DNA from: Gemmatimonadota bacterium | Lineage (GTDB): Bacteria > Gemmatimonadota > Gemmatimonadetes > Gemmatimonadales > GWC2-71-9 | Direction of reading: 5' to 3' | NCBI GenBank assembly: GCA_025358055.1 | Contig: JANYKV010000140.1 | Coordinates: 20,513 to 84,512, forward strand | DNA length: 64,000 nt | Shown: piece by piece, positions 9,747 through 17,997 of the stretch | Layout of the letters: every line of letters begins with the position of its first letter | How positions within the stretch are numbered: the first letter of the stretch is position 1 | Translations under genes and position numbers: made by a program | Notes under the pieces: generated by a model | Database searches by the model: none | The model's input: the letters and a program-made list of their open reading frames with translations, nothing else | What the model was told of the DNA's origin: nothing

Positions 9747-10334
9747 TTAGGCGTGCCCTTGAGTGGAGTAGACTTGTACCCGTGCCGGACGGACCAGGTT
9801 CCCCTTGAAGCGGTACCCCGCTTGGAACGTGGCGCTCACGAAATGATCCTGAGCCGGGTCGTCCGTGGGAAGGACCGACACTGCTTCGTGAAGGCTGGGG
9901 TCGAAGGAGGACCCCGCCGGATCGAGACGCTCGAGTCCCAGGGTCTCGAGTTCCTTCCGGAGCTTTTTGTCGACCAAAACCATGCCTTCGTGTAGCACCT
10001 GACCGCTCGTTTCAGGAGTGGTCGCCACCAACCGGTCCAAGTCATCCATGACATCGACCAGACGCATCACGACGTTTGCTTGGGCACGGTCCGCCAGTTC
10101 CACCCGCTCGCGAGCGATCCGTTTCCTGAAATTGTCGTACTCGGCCGCCAATCTGAGGTACTTCTCCTGGGAATCGCGCAGCTGCCCTTCGGCCCGGCGA
10201 ACGGCCTCCTGAACCGGCTCCATCGGGAGCCCAATGGTCCCCGCCATACCGATCGAATCGTCGGCGTTCACACCCTCGGGGTCCGGCGCGGACTCGAGCG
10301 GAGAATTCTCGTCAAACTCCTTTTCACCAATCAC
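9747..10334 (-). CDS. grpE: Nucleotide exchange factor GrpE
   Basis: A 195-residue co-chaperone that releases ADP from DnaK. An acidic disordered N-terminus is followed by a long helix/coiled coil (about 40-100, containing YLRLAAEYDNFRKRIARER). The C-terminal beta domain contains HEAVSVLPTDD and GYRFKGNLVRPARVQV, typical of GrpE. The start is GTG at 10334, with GGGAG 11 bases upstream. It is the first gene of a grpE-dnaJ pair; the 64-bp gap to cinA upstream probably holds the promoter. Confidence 0.95.
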   Translation of the reverse strand: MIGEKEFDENSPLESAPDPEGVNADDSIGMAGTIGLPMEPVQEAVRRAEGQLRDSQEKYLRLAAEYDNFRKRIARERVELADRAQANVVMRLVDVMDDLDRLVATTPETSGQVLHEGMVLVDKKLRKELETLGLERLDPAGSSFDPSLHEAVSVLPTDDPAQDHFVSATFQAGYRFKGNLVRPARVQVYSTQGHA

Positions 10335-10398
10335 TTACTGTGTCTCCCTGAGGCGGTGGATAGGAGAAAATTAGCAACGTTTGTGCCCGCATGCTGGG

Positions 10399-11634
10399 TC
10401 ACTTTGGCAGGCGAAGCCAGAGGCCGTATAACGCATACTGAGCGGCACGCTCCCGAATCTCTTCCCGGGTTCCGGGAAGGATGGCTCGAACGGTCTCGAT
10501 TTGCGCTCCGATCGCGAAGGCGAACCAGACGGTGCCGACCGGCTTCTCCTCCGTACCCCCGTCCGGGCCCGCAATCCCCGTCACCGACACGGCCGCCTCG
10601 ACGTGAAACCGATCGATTGCCCCTCGTGCCATCGCTTCGGCAACCTCGGCGCTCACGGCGCCGTGGCGCGCGAGCAGCTCAGTCGACACGCCAAGGAGGT
10701 CGCGTTTGAGCTCGTTGCTATAGGCAATGACTCCGCCGACAAATACCGCGGAGCAACCCGGAACCGCGGTGATCCGCTGGCCAACGATCCCTCCGGTGCA
10801 CGACTCCGCGACCGCGACCCGAATGCCCGCTTTCCGGCACCGATCGAGGAGCAGAGCCGCCAGATCGTCATTCTGTTCCCCATAGACGTTATCCCCGATC
10901 AGCAGTTTCAACCGCATCGCCGCGGTGGCCAACCGGGTTTCGGCTTCCGGGCGGGAGAGGTTCCATGCCGTCAGTCGCAAGTCGACGCCCTCAAGTCCTG
11001 GCAAGTAGGCCAAGGTGAGAGGGGCAATCTCATCCTCCGCCACTTTCACGCGTTCTGCGACGTTCGACTCCGCCACGGCCGTGGTGCGCACCACGCTCGA
11101 CATGATCACGGTTTCGCCGGCCCGGGCCGCGAGGCGAGGCACGACCTCATGATCGAGGAGTTTCTGCATCTCGAGAGGGACGCCGGGTAGCATGATCACC
11201 AAGCCTGCCTGGCCCTCCAGCCAGAGTCCGGGCGCGGTGCCCCAGCGGTTCGGCAGCACAGTTGCGTTTCGGGGTACTTCCGCTTGGGATCGATTGGACT
11301 CCGATGGCGTGCGTTTGAATCGGGCATAGCGCTCGAGGAGCGCATTCCAGATGGACTCGTCGAAGTCCAATGGCGCCCCGAACAATTTCGCAATGACCTT
11401 CTTGGTCATGTCATCGCGGGTGGGGCCCAGGCCGCCGGTGGTCAACACAGCACGGGTGCGCGCGAGGGCGCCCCGCACCGCGTCCGCAATCGCGGCCGGT
11501 TCATCTCCAACGGACGTTCGCCGGACCACTCGAACCCCGGCCCGCGCGAGCGCCTTTCCGGCGAAGGCGCCGTTCGTGTCCACAGTGAATCCCAGCAGAA
11601 GCTCGGTGCCGATGGTGACCAGTTCGAGATTCAC
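10399..11634 (-). CDS. cinA: CinA family nicotinamide-nucleotide amidohydrolase
   Basis: A 411-residue two-domain protein. The N-terminal molybdopterin-binding-like (COG1058) domain has GTELLLG and TTGGLGPTRDD. The C-terminal CinA domain (about 255-405) has AESCTGGIVGQRIT and SVTGIAGPDGG. The family deamidates NMN and hydrolyses ADP-ribose-type compounds in pyridine-nucleotide salvage; the competence link is historical. The start is GTG at 11634, three bases after the pgsA stop. The order pgsA-cinA is conserved in many bacteria (often followed by recA, which is absent here). Confidence 0.93.
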   Translation of the reverse strand: MNLELVTIGTELLLGFTVDTNGAFAGKALARAGVRVVRRTSVGDEPAAIADAVRGALARTRAVLTTGGLGPTRDDMTKKVIAKLFGAPLDFDESIWNALLERYARFKRTPSESNRSQAEVPRNATVLPNRWGTAPGLWLEGQAGLVIMLPGVPLEMQKLLDHEVVPRLAARAGETVIMSSVVRTTAVAESNVAERVKVAEDEIAPLTLAYLPGLEGVDLRLTAWNLSRPEAETRLATAAMRLKLLIGDNVYGEQNDDLAALLLDRCRKAGIRVAVAESCTGGIVGQRITAVPGCSAVFVGGVIAYSNELKRDLLGVSTELLARHGAVSAEVAEAMARGAIDRFHVEAAVSVTGIAGPDGGTEEKPVGTVWFAFAIGAQIETVRAILPGTREEIRERAAQYALYGLWLRLPK

Positions 11635-11637
11635 GGA

Positions 11638-12276
11638 TCAGCGCGAGGGGTGGGAGAACAGCGACCGGTAGCGATAGAGGTAGATCACGAACGAATAGAT
11701 GGTGAGGAACAGCGCGATGAGCAGGGTGACCGCGACAAAGCCGCCATGAAACTGATTCCAGAACTTTCCGAATGGGCTGGAGTACCACCCGAGCGGCTTC
11801 CACGCATTCCGAAACGCGAACCAGGCAATCGTGGCGCCGATGAAAATATTCTGGAGCACCGTCTTCAGCTTTCCCGGTCCGGCCGCCGGAATGATGACAC
11901 CTTGGCGTTTCGCCCACTGCCGGAGCGCGGTCATCGCGACCTCTCGGCCCACGAGCAGAACGCAGACCCATAGGGGAATGCTGCCCCAGACGGGGATGTC
12001 ATACAAATCGTGTCGCTGTTGAGAGATCCAGTAGATCGGTCCCAGGGTGGCGAGCAACAAGAGTTTGTCGGCAATAGGGTCGAGGACCTTGCCGAAGTCC
12101 GAGACCTCATTCCGGCTCCGGGCCAAGTGGCCGTCAATCACATCGGTGACGGCCGCGGCGACGAAGATCACGAGGGTGAGAACCTTGGGCCAGTATCCGC
12201 CGATGAAGGGGAGCAGCGCCACCACCGGGGTGATGGCGATCCGCGCGAACGTCAGGATATTGGGAAGGGTCCACAT
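11638..12276 (-). CDS. pgsA: CDP-diacylglycerol-glycerol-3-phosphate 3-phosphatidyltransferase
   Basis: A 212-residue inner-membrane enzyme that makes phosphatidylglycerol phosphate, the committed step to phosphatidylglycerol and cardiolipin. The CDP-alcohol phosphotransferase motif is complete: D48-G49-x2-A52-R53-x8-G62-x3-D66-x3-D70. Several hydrophobic segments surround it. It sits 9 bases after the MglA-like gene and 3 bases before cinA, inside one minus-strand operon. Confidence 0.95.
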   Translation of the reverse strand: MWTLPNILTFARIAITPVVALLPFIGGYWPKVLTLVIFVAAAVTDVIDGHLARSRNEVSDFGKVLDPIADKLLLLATLGPIYWISQQRHDLYDIPVWGSIPLWVCVLLVGREVAMTALRQWAKRQGVIIPAAGPGKLKTVLQNIFIGATIAWFAFRNAWKPLGWYSSPFGKFWNQFHGGFVAVTLLIALFLTIYSFVIYLYRYRSLFSHPSR

Positions 12277-12285
12277 ACCGCTGGG

Positions 12286-12960
12286 TTATCCCAGCGTCTT
12301 GAGAACGAGCTTGCTGATGGCCCGTAAGGTGTCGAACACCCCATCGCCGCGGAGTGCCACCGCCTCGAAATGGGGCACGCGTTCGACCCAGATGTCATCC
12401 ACCTGGTGAATGAGAAACTGGCCCGGGCGGTCGGGGTCCGGCACGGTTCGCTGCTTGAGAGGATCCTCGACCTGCCAGCCCGGATTGAGGCTCTCCTGCA
12501 GCTCTTTAATCGGGGCGGCATTCGGCAGATCGCGTTTGTTGTATTGGATGACGAAGGGGAGACGGGTGAGATCGTACCCGTGCTGCAACATATTGTCGTA
12601 CAGGTTCTGCATCGCCTCGAGATTCGCTTCCATCCGCTCGATTTGGCTATCGCCCACAAAGACGACACCATCGACCCCTTTGAGAATTAGCTTGCGGGAC
12701 GCATTGTAGTACACTTGTCCGGGCACGGTGTAGAGATGGAACCGCGTCTTGAACCCTCGAATGGTCCCCAGATCGACGGGAAGGAAATCGAAGAAAAGGG
12801 TCCGCTCGGTTTCAGTGGCGAGCGAAATCATCTTGCCCTTGGACGCGGGAGCGACCTTCTCGTAGATGTATTCGAGGTTGGTCGTTTTCCCGCCCAAGCC
12901 GGGTCCGTAATAGACCAGCTTACAGTTGATCTCGCGTGATGCGTAATTGATCAGCGACAT
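12286..12960 (-). CDS. mglA: MglA-like small GTPase
   Basis: A 224-residue Ras-like GTPase. In Myxococcus the homologue MglA sets cell polarity and drives motility. The P-loop is GPGLGGKTT (19-27). The MglA-specific stretches [18 protein letters not shown] and [15 protein letters not shown] are present, and the base-specificity motif is NKRDLP. Compared with the roughly 195-residue myxobacterial protein, an extra segment of about 30 residues ([20 protein letters not shown] and following) is inserted between NKRDLP and the C-terminal GDGVFDTL region. The gene directly upstream is a roadblock-domain protein, the expected MglB-type regulator. Other polarity or motility genes are not adjacent. 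Confidence 0.9.
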   Translation of the reverse strand: MSLINYASREINCKLVYYGPGLGGKTTNLEYIYEKVAPASKGKMISLATETERTLFFDFLPVDLGTIRGFKTRFHLYTVPGQVYYNASRKLILKGVDGVVFVGDSQIERMEANLEAMQNLYDNMLQHGYDLTRLPFVIQYNKRDLPNAAPIKELQESLNPGWQVEDPLKQRTVPDPDRPGQFLIHQVDDIWVERVPHFEAVALRGDGVFDTLRAISKLVLKTLG

Positions 12961-12972
12961 CCGCGCCCGCCT

Positions 12973-13503
12973 TCATGGACCAAAGAGTTTGTCGATCTCA
13001 TCTTCTGCCTCGCCAATGAACCCCGATTCCACTTTTGGTGTGACGCCCGGTTCCCGGGCGAACATCGCATGGAATACTGACGACAGATCGTGCACCGTGG
13101 CGCGGACTCGCAATTTCACGAGGCCCAGCGTCGTCCGGTTGTCGAACAGCACCACCAAAATTACCCGGCGCGCGATATCGGCGAGGTAGAGGGACTCCTT
13201 TTCGCCTTGATGGAACAGCGCACCGAATTCCGATTCGCCGAGCAAACGGGCGAGTTGGTCGTTCGCTGAAAAATCGGCGGCCGTCAACGACGCAAAGGCC
13301 ACCGGATCGAACGTGGGCGGGTCGCCCACTGTCGCGAGCATCTGCCCGGTTCGATCCACGAGAAGCGCCGTCCGCGAATTCGACTCGCGAAGAAAGCCGG
13401 CCAAAATGACCTCGATCCGAGAAGCATCCTCTTCTCGGAAAGACCAACTGGACGCCCCGCCACCAGTCACCGCGCGCCGCGCCTCATCCGAACTGTACCT
13501 CAA
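12973..13503 (-). CDS. Roadblock/LC7 domain protein, probable MglB-type GAP partner
   Basis: A 176-residue protein with a roadblock/LC7 fold (about residues 25-150): LLVDRTGQMLATVG, then SLYLADIARRVILVVLFDN, then TLGLVKLRV. Such proteins dimerise and regulate Ras-like GTPases. Its position 12 bases upstream of the MglA-like gene makes an MglB-like role likely. An extra acidic C-terminal tail (GEAEDEIDKLFGP) extends past the fold. The TTG at 13503 overlaps the upstream gene by 20 bases; GTG at 13470 is an alternative start that leaves the domain intact. Confidence 0.82.
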   Translation of the reverse strand: MRYSSDEARRAVTGGGASSWSFREEDASRIEVILAGFLRESNSRTALLVDRTGQMLATVGDPPTFDPVAFASLTAADFSANDQLARLLGESEFGALFHQGEKESLYLADIARRVILVVLFDNRTTLGLVKLRVRATVHDLSSVFHAMFAREPGVTPKVESGFIGEAEDEIDKLFGP

Positions 13504-13753
13504 GTCGACGCATCATCACGCGCGCCCAGCGTCGGAGCAGAGGTTGCGGCTCCCAGGCAAGGTAGTCGCGGAGGAGGCGGATCGAGTCGAGCGAAGGATG
13601 TTGCGCAAGGTAGGTGAGGGCGGACAACCGACGAAGCGGCCGACGGCTGAAGAGGTCGGCGCGATGACGTGCCACATGCCGTCGCGCCAGCACCCACCCG
13701 AGCGCCAGTCCCGCGGCTGTGGCGCCTCCGAGAAACAGCGTGCGGCCTCGCAT
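13484..13753 (-). CDS. Small membrane-anchored protein of unknown function
   Basis: An 89-residue protein with one N-terminal membrane segment (about residues 5-24) followed by a basic, helical cytoplasmic part (SALTYLAQHPSLDSIRLLRDYL, then LLRRWARVMMRRL). The second half resembles one or two helical HEAT-like hairpins, but this is a weak impression. It lies between recR and the roadblock gene and overlaps the latter by 20 bases, so it belongs to the recR-mglA operon and could be a membrane anchor for the GTPase pair. That role is inference only. Confidence 0.6.
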   Translation of the reverse strand: MRGRTLFLGGATAAGLALGWVLARRHVARHRADLFSRRPLRRLSALTYLAQHPSLDSIRLLRDYLAWEPQPLLRRWARVMMRRLEVQFG

Positions 13754-13793
13754 CAGAGGAGCCCCACTCGCATGGGTATGTCAAACAGATCCG

Positions 13794-14387
13794 TCACGAA
13801 ACCTCCTGCCGCGCTTGCAACGCGTGGCTTAGGGTTACCCCATCGACGTATTCCAGATCGCCTCCGACCGGAAGCCCCCGAGCCAGCCGAGTCACCCGGA
13901 TTCCCTTTCCCGCCAGCAACTGTTGGATATAGGTGCTAGTCGCCTCACCCTCGAGCGAGGGATTGGTTGCGAGGATGACCTCTCGCAGACCGCCCGCTTC
14001 GATCCGTCTCCGGAGGAGGCCCATCCTCAGCTGCTCGGGCCCAATTCCATCGATCGGAGAGAGTCGGCCTCCGAGGACCAGGTAGCGGCCTCGAAACGAC
14101 GTGGCCTTCTCAACCACGCTCACGGTCGAGGGCTCCTCGACGATACATAGCAGGGCGCCATCTCGGGTCGGATCGGAGCAGATGCCGCACTGCTCGACCT
14201 CGGAGAGATTGCCACACTCCCCGCACGGCCGCACCCGCTCGACGACACCGGTCAACGCCGCGGCCAACCGTGACACCTGGTCCGACGGCTGCTGCAACAA
14301 GTGAAACGTGAGGCGCTGCGCCGTCTTCCGACCGATGCCCGGAAGGCGGGCCAGTTCCGTGATCAACTCGTCGATGGCCCCCACCAC
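13794..14387 (-). CDS. recR: Recombination protein RecR
   Basis: A 197-residue DNA-repair protein that works with RecF/RecO in loading RecA at gaps. A helix-hairpin-helix (ARLPGIGRKTAQRLTFHLL) is followed by a C4 zinc finger (C55, C58, C67, C70) and a Toprim domain (LCIVEEPSTVSVVEK, then ATNPSLEGEATSTYI). The start is GTG at 14387, one base after the ybaB stop. The order dnaX-ybaB-recR is one of the most conserved bacterial gene strings, often near the replication origin. Confidence 0.97.
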   Translation of the reverse strand: MVGAIDELITELARLPGIGRKTAQRLTFHLLQQPSDQVSRLAAALTGVVERVRPCGECGNLSEVEQCGICSDPTRDGALLCIVEEPSTVSVVEKATSFRGRYLVLGGRLSPIDGIGPEQLRMGLLRRRIEAGGLREVILATNPSLEGEATSTYIQQLLAGKGIRVTRLARGLPVGGDLEYVDGVTLSHALQARQEVS

Positions 14388-14388
14388 G

Positions 14389-14697
14389 CTAGAGTATCTG
14401 CGGGAAGGAAAGGGGCTGGACCTTCTTCATCTCGGCCTGCACGAGGTCGGCAGCCTGACGTTGGGCCTCTGCGACCGCCCCGATGACGAGATCCGAAAGT
14501 AGCTCGGCGTCTCGTCCGGCAAACGCCTCCGGATCGATCGTGAGGCTGCGCAGCATACCACGCCCATCCACGCTCACCTTCACGAGGCCGCCGCCCGCGG
14601 AGGCCTCGACCAGCCGGCCAGCGAGCTCAGATTGAAGCTGCTGCAGCCGGCCTTGCATTTGCTGGCCCAGTTGGAAAAGCTGTTGAATATCCGCCAT
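14389..14697 (-). CDS. ybaB: YbaB/EbfC nucleoid-associated protein
   Basis: A 102-residue DNA-binding protein of the YbaB family, which forms tweezer-like dimers on DNA. A helical N-terminus (QQLFQLGQQMQGRLQQLQSEL) is followed by the conserved VEASAGGGLVKVSVDGRGML core and a C-terminal helix with DLVIGAVAEAQRQA. It lies between dnaX and recR, 23 bases after dnaX and one base before recR. Confidence 0.95.
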   Translation of the reverse strand: MADIQQLFQLGQQMQGRLQQLQSELAGRLVEASAGGGLVKVSVDGRGMLRSLTIDPEAFAGRDAELLSDLVIGAVAEAQRQAADLVQAEMKKVQPLSFPQIL

Positions 14698-14720
14698 ACC
14701 CTGCGCCCCGCTCTCGATTC

Positions 14721-16406
14721 CTACTTCCCGCGTGGTGGCTCGTCCACAATCTCCAAATCTAACTCATCGGCCGCCAAATCGAGGGCCGCGTCCTTCTCGC
14801 GCAGTCGCCTGAGGCGGTCTGCTTTCAGTCCAACTTCCGAGAGTCGTTCCGGCCGACCTTGACTGGGCGTGCCCATCGCCGCTCCGACCACTTTGAGCTC
14901 GACCGGTCCTCCCAGTCGGGCCGCGAGGAGCCCTTCGATGGCGCTCCGCCGCTGCAGAAGCCCCTCTTGCATGACGGCATGCTCCGCGTCGAGGGAGAGG
15001 GTTACAACCGGTGCCGCTACGCTAGCGGGCCGGGCGACGGCAAGTACCTCACCCAGGAGAGGGCTCTGAGCCCTCGCCGCGGCCACGAGATCACCCCAAA
15101 CCCCCAACAGCCCGCTGAGGGTGAATGCCACCGGCTCCGCAGCCCCGAGCGTGACGGTGGAAGTAGGAGCCGGGCGGGCGGGAACCTTCGTGGATGCGAC
15201 CGGAGCCGGTCCGGAGGGACTCGACGCTGGCTCTCGCGCCACGGCCGGCCGGGCCGGCGAATTCCCCACCCCGCCCGCAAGCACCTGCTCCAGATCCACG
15301 ACCCGATCCATCATGGCCCAGCGCAAGAGCAAGGTCTCCACCGTCAGGCGCGCATTCCCGCTCCGGCGAATTCCCCCCTCACTATCGGCCAGGAGCTTTA
15401 GCATTCTGAGCACGTCTTCCGAACGGAACTGATTCGCGGCGCCGACAATCGTTTGCCGCATGGCCTCGGTGAGCCCAGCCGCGGTCCCGCCCAATTGTTC
15501 GATCAAAAGCGCGCGGAGCATTTCCGCGATTCCATTCATGAACTCGACGAGGTCCACCCCCTGCTCCATCAGCTCGTCGATCAAGGGAAAGACGGCCCGT
15601 GGATCCCGTTCCAGAACGATCCGAAGGACGCGCGCGAATACTTCGTCAGGCACGAGGCCGAGCGTCTCCCGGACCCGGGCGGCGGTGATCGGTCCCTCCC
15701 CGAAACTCAGACACTGATCGAGGACGGAGAGCGCGTCGCGCATGCCGCCATCGGCGCAGCGGGCGATGAGCGTCAGCGCGTCGTCTTCGGCCGAAAGCTT
15801 TTCGAGATCGAGCACCTGACGGAGGCGGGTGCGGATTGCGGCTGGCCCGATCCGCCGAAAATCGAATCGTTGCAGTCGCGAAAGAACCGGAGCGGCGGTG
15901 GCGGCAATTTTTTGCGGCTCCGTGGTGGCGAAGACGAAGACGACGCCGGGAGGGGGCTCCTCAAGAATCTTCAGGAGAGCGTTCCACGCCTCCCGAGTGA
16001 GCATGTGGGCTTCGTCGACGATGTAGACCTTATGATGCCCAGCCTGGGACGCGGCGTACATCGCCCGCTCACGAAGGTCGCGCGCGTCATCTACTCCTCG
16101 ATTGCTGGCCGCGTCGATCTCAACCACGTCGAGATTCGCTGACCCACTCCAGACCCGCTCGCAACTCTGGCACTCGCCACACGGCTCGCCGGGTGGATCG
16201 GTGTGCTCCCGCCGCTCACAGTTGAGTGCCATGGCGAGAATCCGCGCGGCGGTGGTCTTCCCGACCCCGCGCGGGCCGGTCAGGAGGTAGCCATGCGCAA
16301 CGCGCCCGCGCGCCACCGCTCCACGAAGCGCCGCCGCGACGTGATCCTGAACCAAAAGGTCCGCGAACCGCCGGGGACGATATCGTCGCGCGAGAGCAAT
16401 GGCCAT
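14721..16406 (-). CDS. dnaX: DNA polymerase III gamma/tau subunit
   Basis: A 561-residue clamp-loader ATPase. Walker A is GPRGVGKTT (44-52), followed by zinc cysteines C62, C75, C78 and C81. Walker B is VYIVDEAHMLT, followed by the ATTEPQKI segment and a Pro/Ala-rich tau-like linker with a C-terminal domain. I place the start at ATG 16406 (MAIALARRYRP), the usual N-terminus. The open frame continues about 124 codons upstream, but that part overlaps an RNA gene and does not resemble DnaX. No ribosome-binding site precedes the ATG; instead TACCTT lies six bases upstream, suggesting a leaderless mRNA. Confidence 0.96.
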   Translation of the reverse strand: MAIALARRYRPRRFADLLVQDHVAAALRGAVARGRVAHGYLLTGPRGVGKTTAARILAMALNCERREHTDPPGEPCGECQSCERVWSGSANLDVVEIDAASNRGVDDARDLRERAMYAASQAGHHKVYIVDEAHMLTREAWNALLKILEEPPPGVVFVFATTEPQKIAATAAPVLSRLQRFDFRRIGPAAIRTRLRQVLDLEKLSAEDDALTLIARCADGGMRDALSVLDQCLSFGEGPITAARVRETLGLVPDEVFARVLRIVLERDPRAVFPLIDELMEQGVDLVEFMNGIAEMLRALLIEQLGGTAAGLTEAMRQTIVGAANQFRSEDVLRMLKLLADSEGGIRRSGNARLTVETLLLRWAMMDRVVDLEQVLAGGVGNSPARPAVAREPASSPSGPAPVASTKVPARPAPTSTVTLGAAEPVAFTLSGLLGVWGDLVAAARAQSPLLGEVLAVARPASVAAPVVTLSLDAEHAVMQEGLLQRRSAIEGLLAARLGGPVELKVVGAAMGTPSQGRPERLSEVGLKADRLRRLREKDAALDLAADELDLEIVDEPPRGK

Positions 16407-16412
16407 GGGGGG

Positions 16413-16418
16413 AAGGTA
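16413..16418 (-). promoter_or_regulatory. TANNNT -10 element for leaderless dnaX mRNA
   Basis: On the minus strand TACCTT, six cytosines, then the dnaX ATG. There is no Shine-Dalgarno match in the C-rich stretch. TTTTCC lies 17 bases further upstream as a weak -35. Confidence 0.4.
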
Positions 16419-16493
16419 GGTGGAAAGGGGGATGGGGAAAAGGGACCGACGAAGGGGACGGCTGGCACGCAAAAGCAGACGAAGAAAGGGAGT

Positions 16494-16590
16494 ACCCCAG
16501 GCGACCCGAAGCGATACCAGACATCGCTTAGCGCTGCTACCGGCAAGGTCCTGACGCGGTTCACGCGCCGATACCCTTCGGACCTGGGGC
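16494..16590 (-). ncRNA. ffs: Signal recognition particle RNA (small 4.5S type)
   Basis: About 97 nt on the minus strand that fold into one long hairpin. The ends pair as CCCCAGG (16589-16583) with CCTGGGG (16501-16495), and CCGAAG further in pairs with CTTCGG. The apical domain carries the SRP signature GAACCGCGTCAGG on the 5' side and AGCAGCGCTAAGCG on the 3' side, which form the symmetric internal loop bound by Ffh. The apical loop sequence ACCTTGCCGGT departs from the common GGAA tetraloop. A TACATT -10 hexamer at 16602-16597 places transcription start at 16590. The gene lies just upstream of dnaX, a frequent location for ffs. Confidence 0.85.
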
Positions 16591-16596
16591 GACGCA

Positions 16597-16602
16597 AATG
16601 TA
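16597..16602 (-). promoter_or_regulatory. -10 element of the SRP RNA gene
   Basis: TACATT on the minus strand, six bases before the predicted RNA 5' end at 16590. TTCCTG lies 17 bases further upstream as a weak -35 box. Confidence 0.45.
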
Positions 16603-16662
16603 GCCGGACAGGGCGACGGCAGGAAGGCGGGAAGGTAAATCACATCGGGATGCGCCCCACCT

Positions 16663-17571
16663 CTATGCTCCGACCGCCCCCTCTTCCCAAATCCGCGCCA
16701 CGACTCCCCCGAGGAGAAAGACCAACGCCGTGTAATACATCCAGACGCCAAGGAGGAGGATGGCCGCGAGATTCGCATCGACCGAGATCTGTTCGCTGGA
16801 GCCGAGGTACACGAGATAGAGTCCGAAGAGTCGCTTGGCGATCTCGAAGGAAACAGCGGAAAAGAGGGCGGCGATCTGGGCCGCGCGGGTGGAAAGGCGT
16901 CGCATGGACGCGAACCGATAGACGAGGAAATACAACGTCCAGATGAAGCCCAATGCGAGGATTTCGCCGAGCCACCAGCCCACTCGCGACACGAAGAACC
17001 CGAATTCTGGAACCGCCTCTTTGCCCGCAGCTTGAATGACGGCCAAGGCGGCCGAGAGCACGGTATTGCCCATGAAGAGCGTCAGGACCAGAAGCACCAT
17101 GCCGAGGTCGCGCAGCTTGCCCAAGAGATAATGCACCACGGCGTGCCGTTCGGGCGGCCGCACCGAGGAGTCGAACACAACATTGAGGGCGGTTCGGGTC
17201 CCCGCGAAGAGACGGGTGCTGAACCAGAGGAAGGCGGGCACCGCGACCAAAGACAACCGACCCTGATAGGACGCGAATTGGCCTACCACCCGCTCCACGA
17301 AGGCAAACGGATCCTTTCCCCCGACGGTCACATGGGGCGGAAGGAATTGGTCGAGCAGGACAGCGGCATCAACCGGATCGGTACCACCGTAGGTCTGCAG
17401 CAGGTGCCCGATACCCGCAACGAGGAGCAACGCGAAAGGGACCAAAGCAACGAGCGCGTCAAACGTGAGCGCGCTCGAGAGGAAAACGACGTTGTGTTGG
17501 TCAGCCGCGATGATGGTGCGCCGGATGAACCTGAGGAGTTGAGCCGGCCGGTCGCGAATTCGCGAGCTCAG
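16663..17571 (-). CDS. YihY/BrkB-family inner-membrane protein
   Basis: A polytopic membrane protein of the YihY (UPF0761, formerly RNase BN) family, function unknown. Helices are visible around LVALVPFALLLVAGIG, LRDLGMVLLVLTLFMGNTVL, WWLGEILALGFIWTLYFLVY and ILLLGVWMYYTALVFLLGG. The first ordinary start in frame (TTG 17445) would cut into helix 1. The frame upstream encodes QLLRFIRRTIIAADQHNVVF and FLSSALTFDALVALVPF, which look like the genuine family N-terminus. The only plausible start is CTG at 17571, overlapping the preceding gene's stop as CTGA and giving 302 residues. Residues downstream of 17445 are certain; the start is inferred. Confidence 0.82.
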   Translation of the reverse strand: MSSRIRDRPAQLLRFIRRTIIAADQHNVVFLSSALTFDALVALVPFALLLVAGIGHLLQTYGGTDPVDAAVLLDQFLPPHVTVGGKDPFAFVERVVGQFASYQGRLSLVAVPAFLWFSTRLFAGTRTALNVVFDSSVRPPERHAVVHYLLGKLRDLGMVLLVLTLFMGNTVLSAALAVIQAAGKEAVPEFGFFVSRVGWWLGEILALGFIWTLYFLVYRFASMRRLSTRAAQIAALFSAVSFEIAKRLFGLYLVYLGSSEQISVDANLAAILLLGVWMYYTALVFLLGGVVARIWEEGAVGA

Positions 17572-17987
17572 GCGACCGGCTCCTCTTCCTCGGTCGGAAT
17601 CTGGCGGCGCCGCGCTCGGGCATCCGCCAACCGCCGCTCCAATTCTTGCCGCGGAGATGGGGCCGTCCCGCGGTCCTTTCCGCTCGGCCGCGGCGTGTCC
17701 TCGTCTTCATCCTCCTCCGGTTCACCCCCAAAGGCCGTCTCGGCCATCTCACGGAGCTTCTGTTCTTTGGTGGTGAGAGCATCCCCGAGGTCATTGAAGC
17801 GGTCCTCCGCCGCACGCCGGAGCCCCCGGAGTCGCCGCGACAGGTCTCGCCGAGTGGCTTCGCCCGACTGAGGGGCGAACAGCAAAGCCAGGACGCCGCC
17901 CACCGCAGCACCCACCACAACCCACTTGAGCGCGGAACCACCCTCTCGGATGACCACGACCTTTCTGCCTTCGTCACGATTCGACAC
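17568..17987 (-). CDS. YtxH-like single-span membrane protein
   Basis: A 139-residue protein with a glycine-rich membrane segment (LKWVVVGAAVGGVLALLFAP) followed by the typical YtxH phrase QSGEATRRDLSRRLRGLR. A charged coiled-coil region comes next, then a low-complexity acidic stretch (EPEEDEDEDTPRP), with an alternating Arg/Glu C-terminus. YtxH proteins are general-stress or envelope-associated and poorly understood. The start is GTG at 17987 because AGGGGG lies six bases upstream; longer starts would overlap the aldolase. It precedes the yihY-like gene with a four-base overlap. Confidence 0.75.
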   Translation of the reverse strand: MSNRDEGRKVVVIREGGSALKWVVVGAAVGGVLALLFAPQSGEATRRDLSRRLRGLRRAAEDRFNDLGDALTTKEQKLREMAETAFGGEPEEDEDEDTPRPSGKDRGTAPSPRQELERRLADARARRRQIPTEEEEPVA

Positions 17988-17997
17988 GATTCGCCCC

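Noticed and set aside
10335..10398. CIRCE/HrcA operator before grpE
   Set aside because: The inverted repeat TTAGCACTC-N9-GAGTGCTAA is not present in the gap.
16407..16778. N-terminal extension of DnaX by about 124 residues
   Set aside because: The extension covers the SRP RNA gene, and the conserved DnaX N-terminus begins at ATG 16406.
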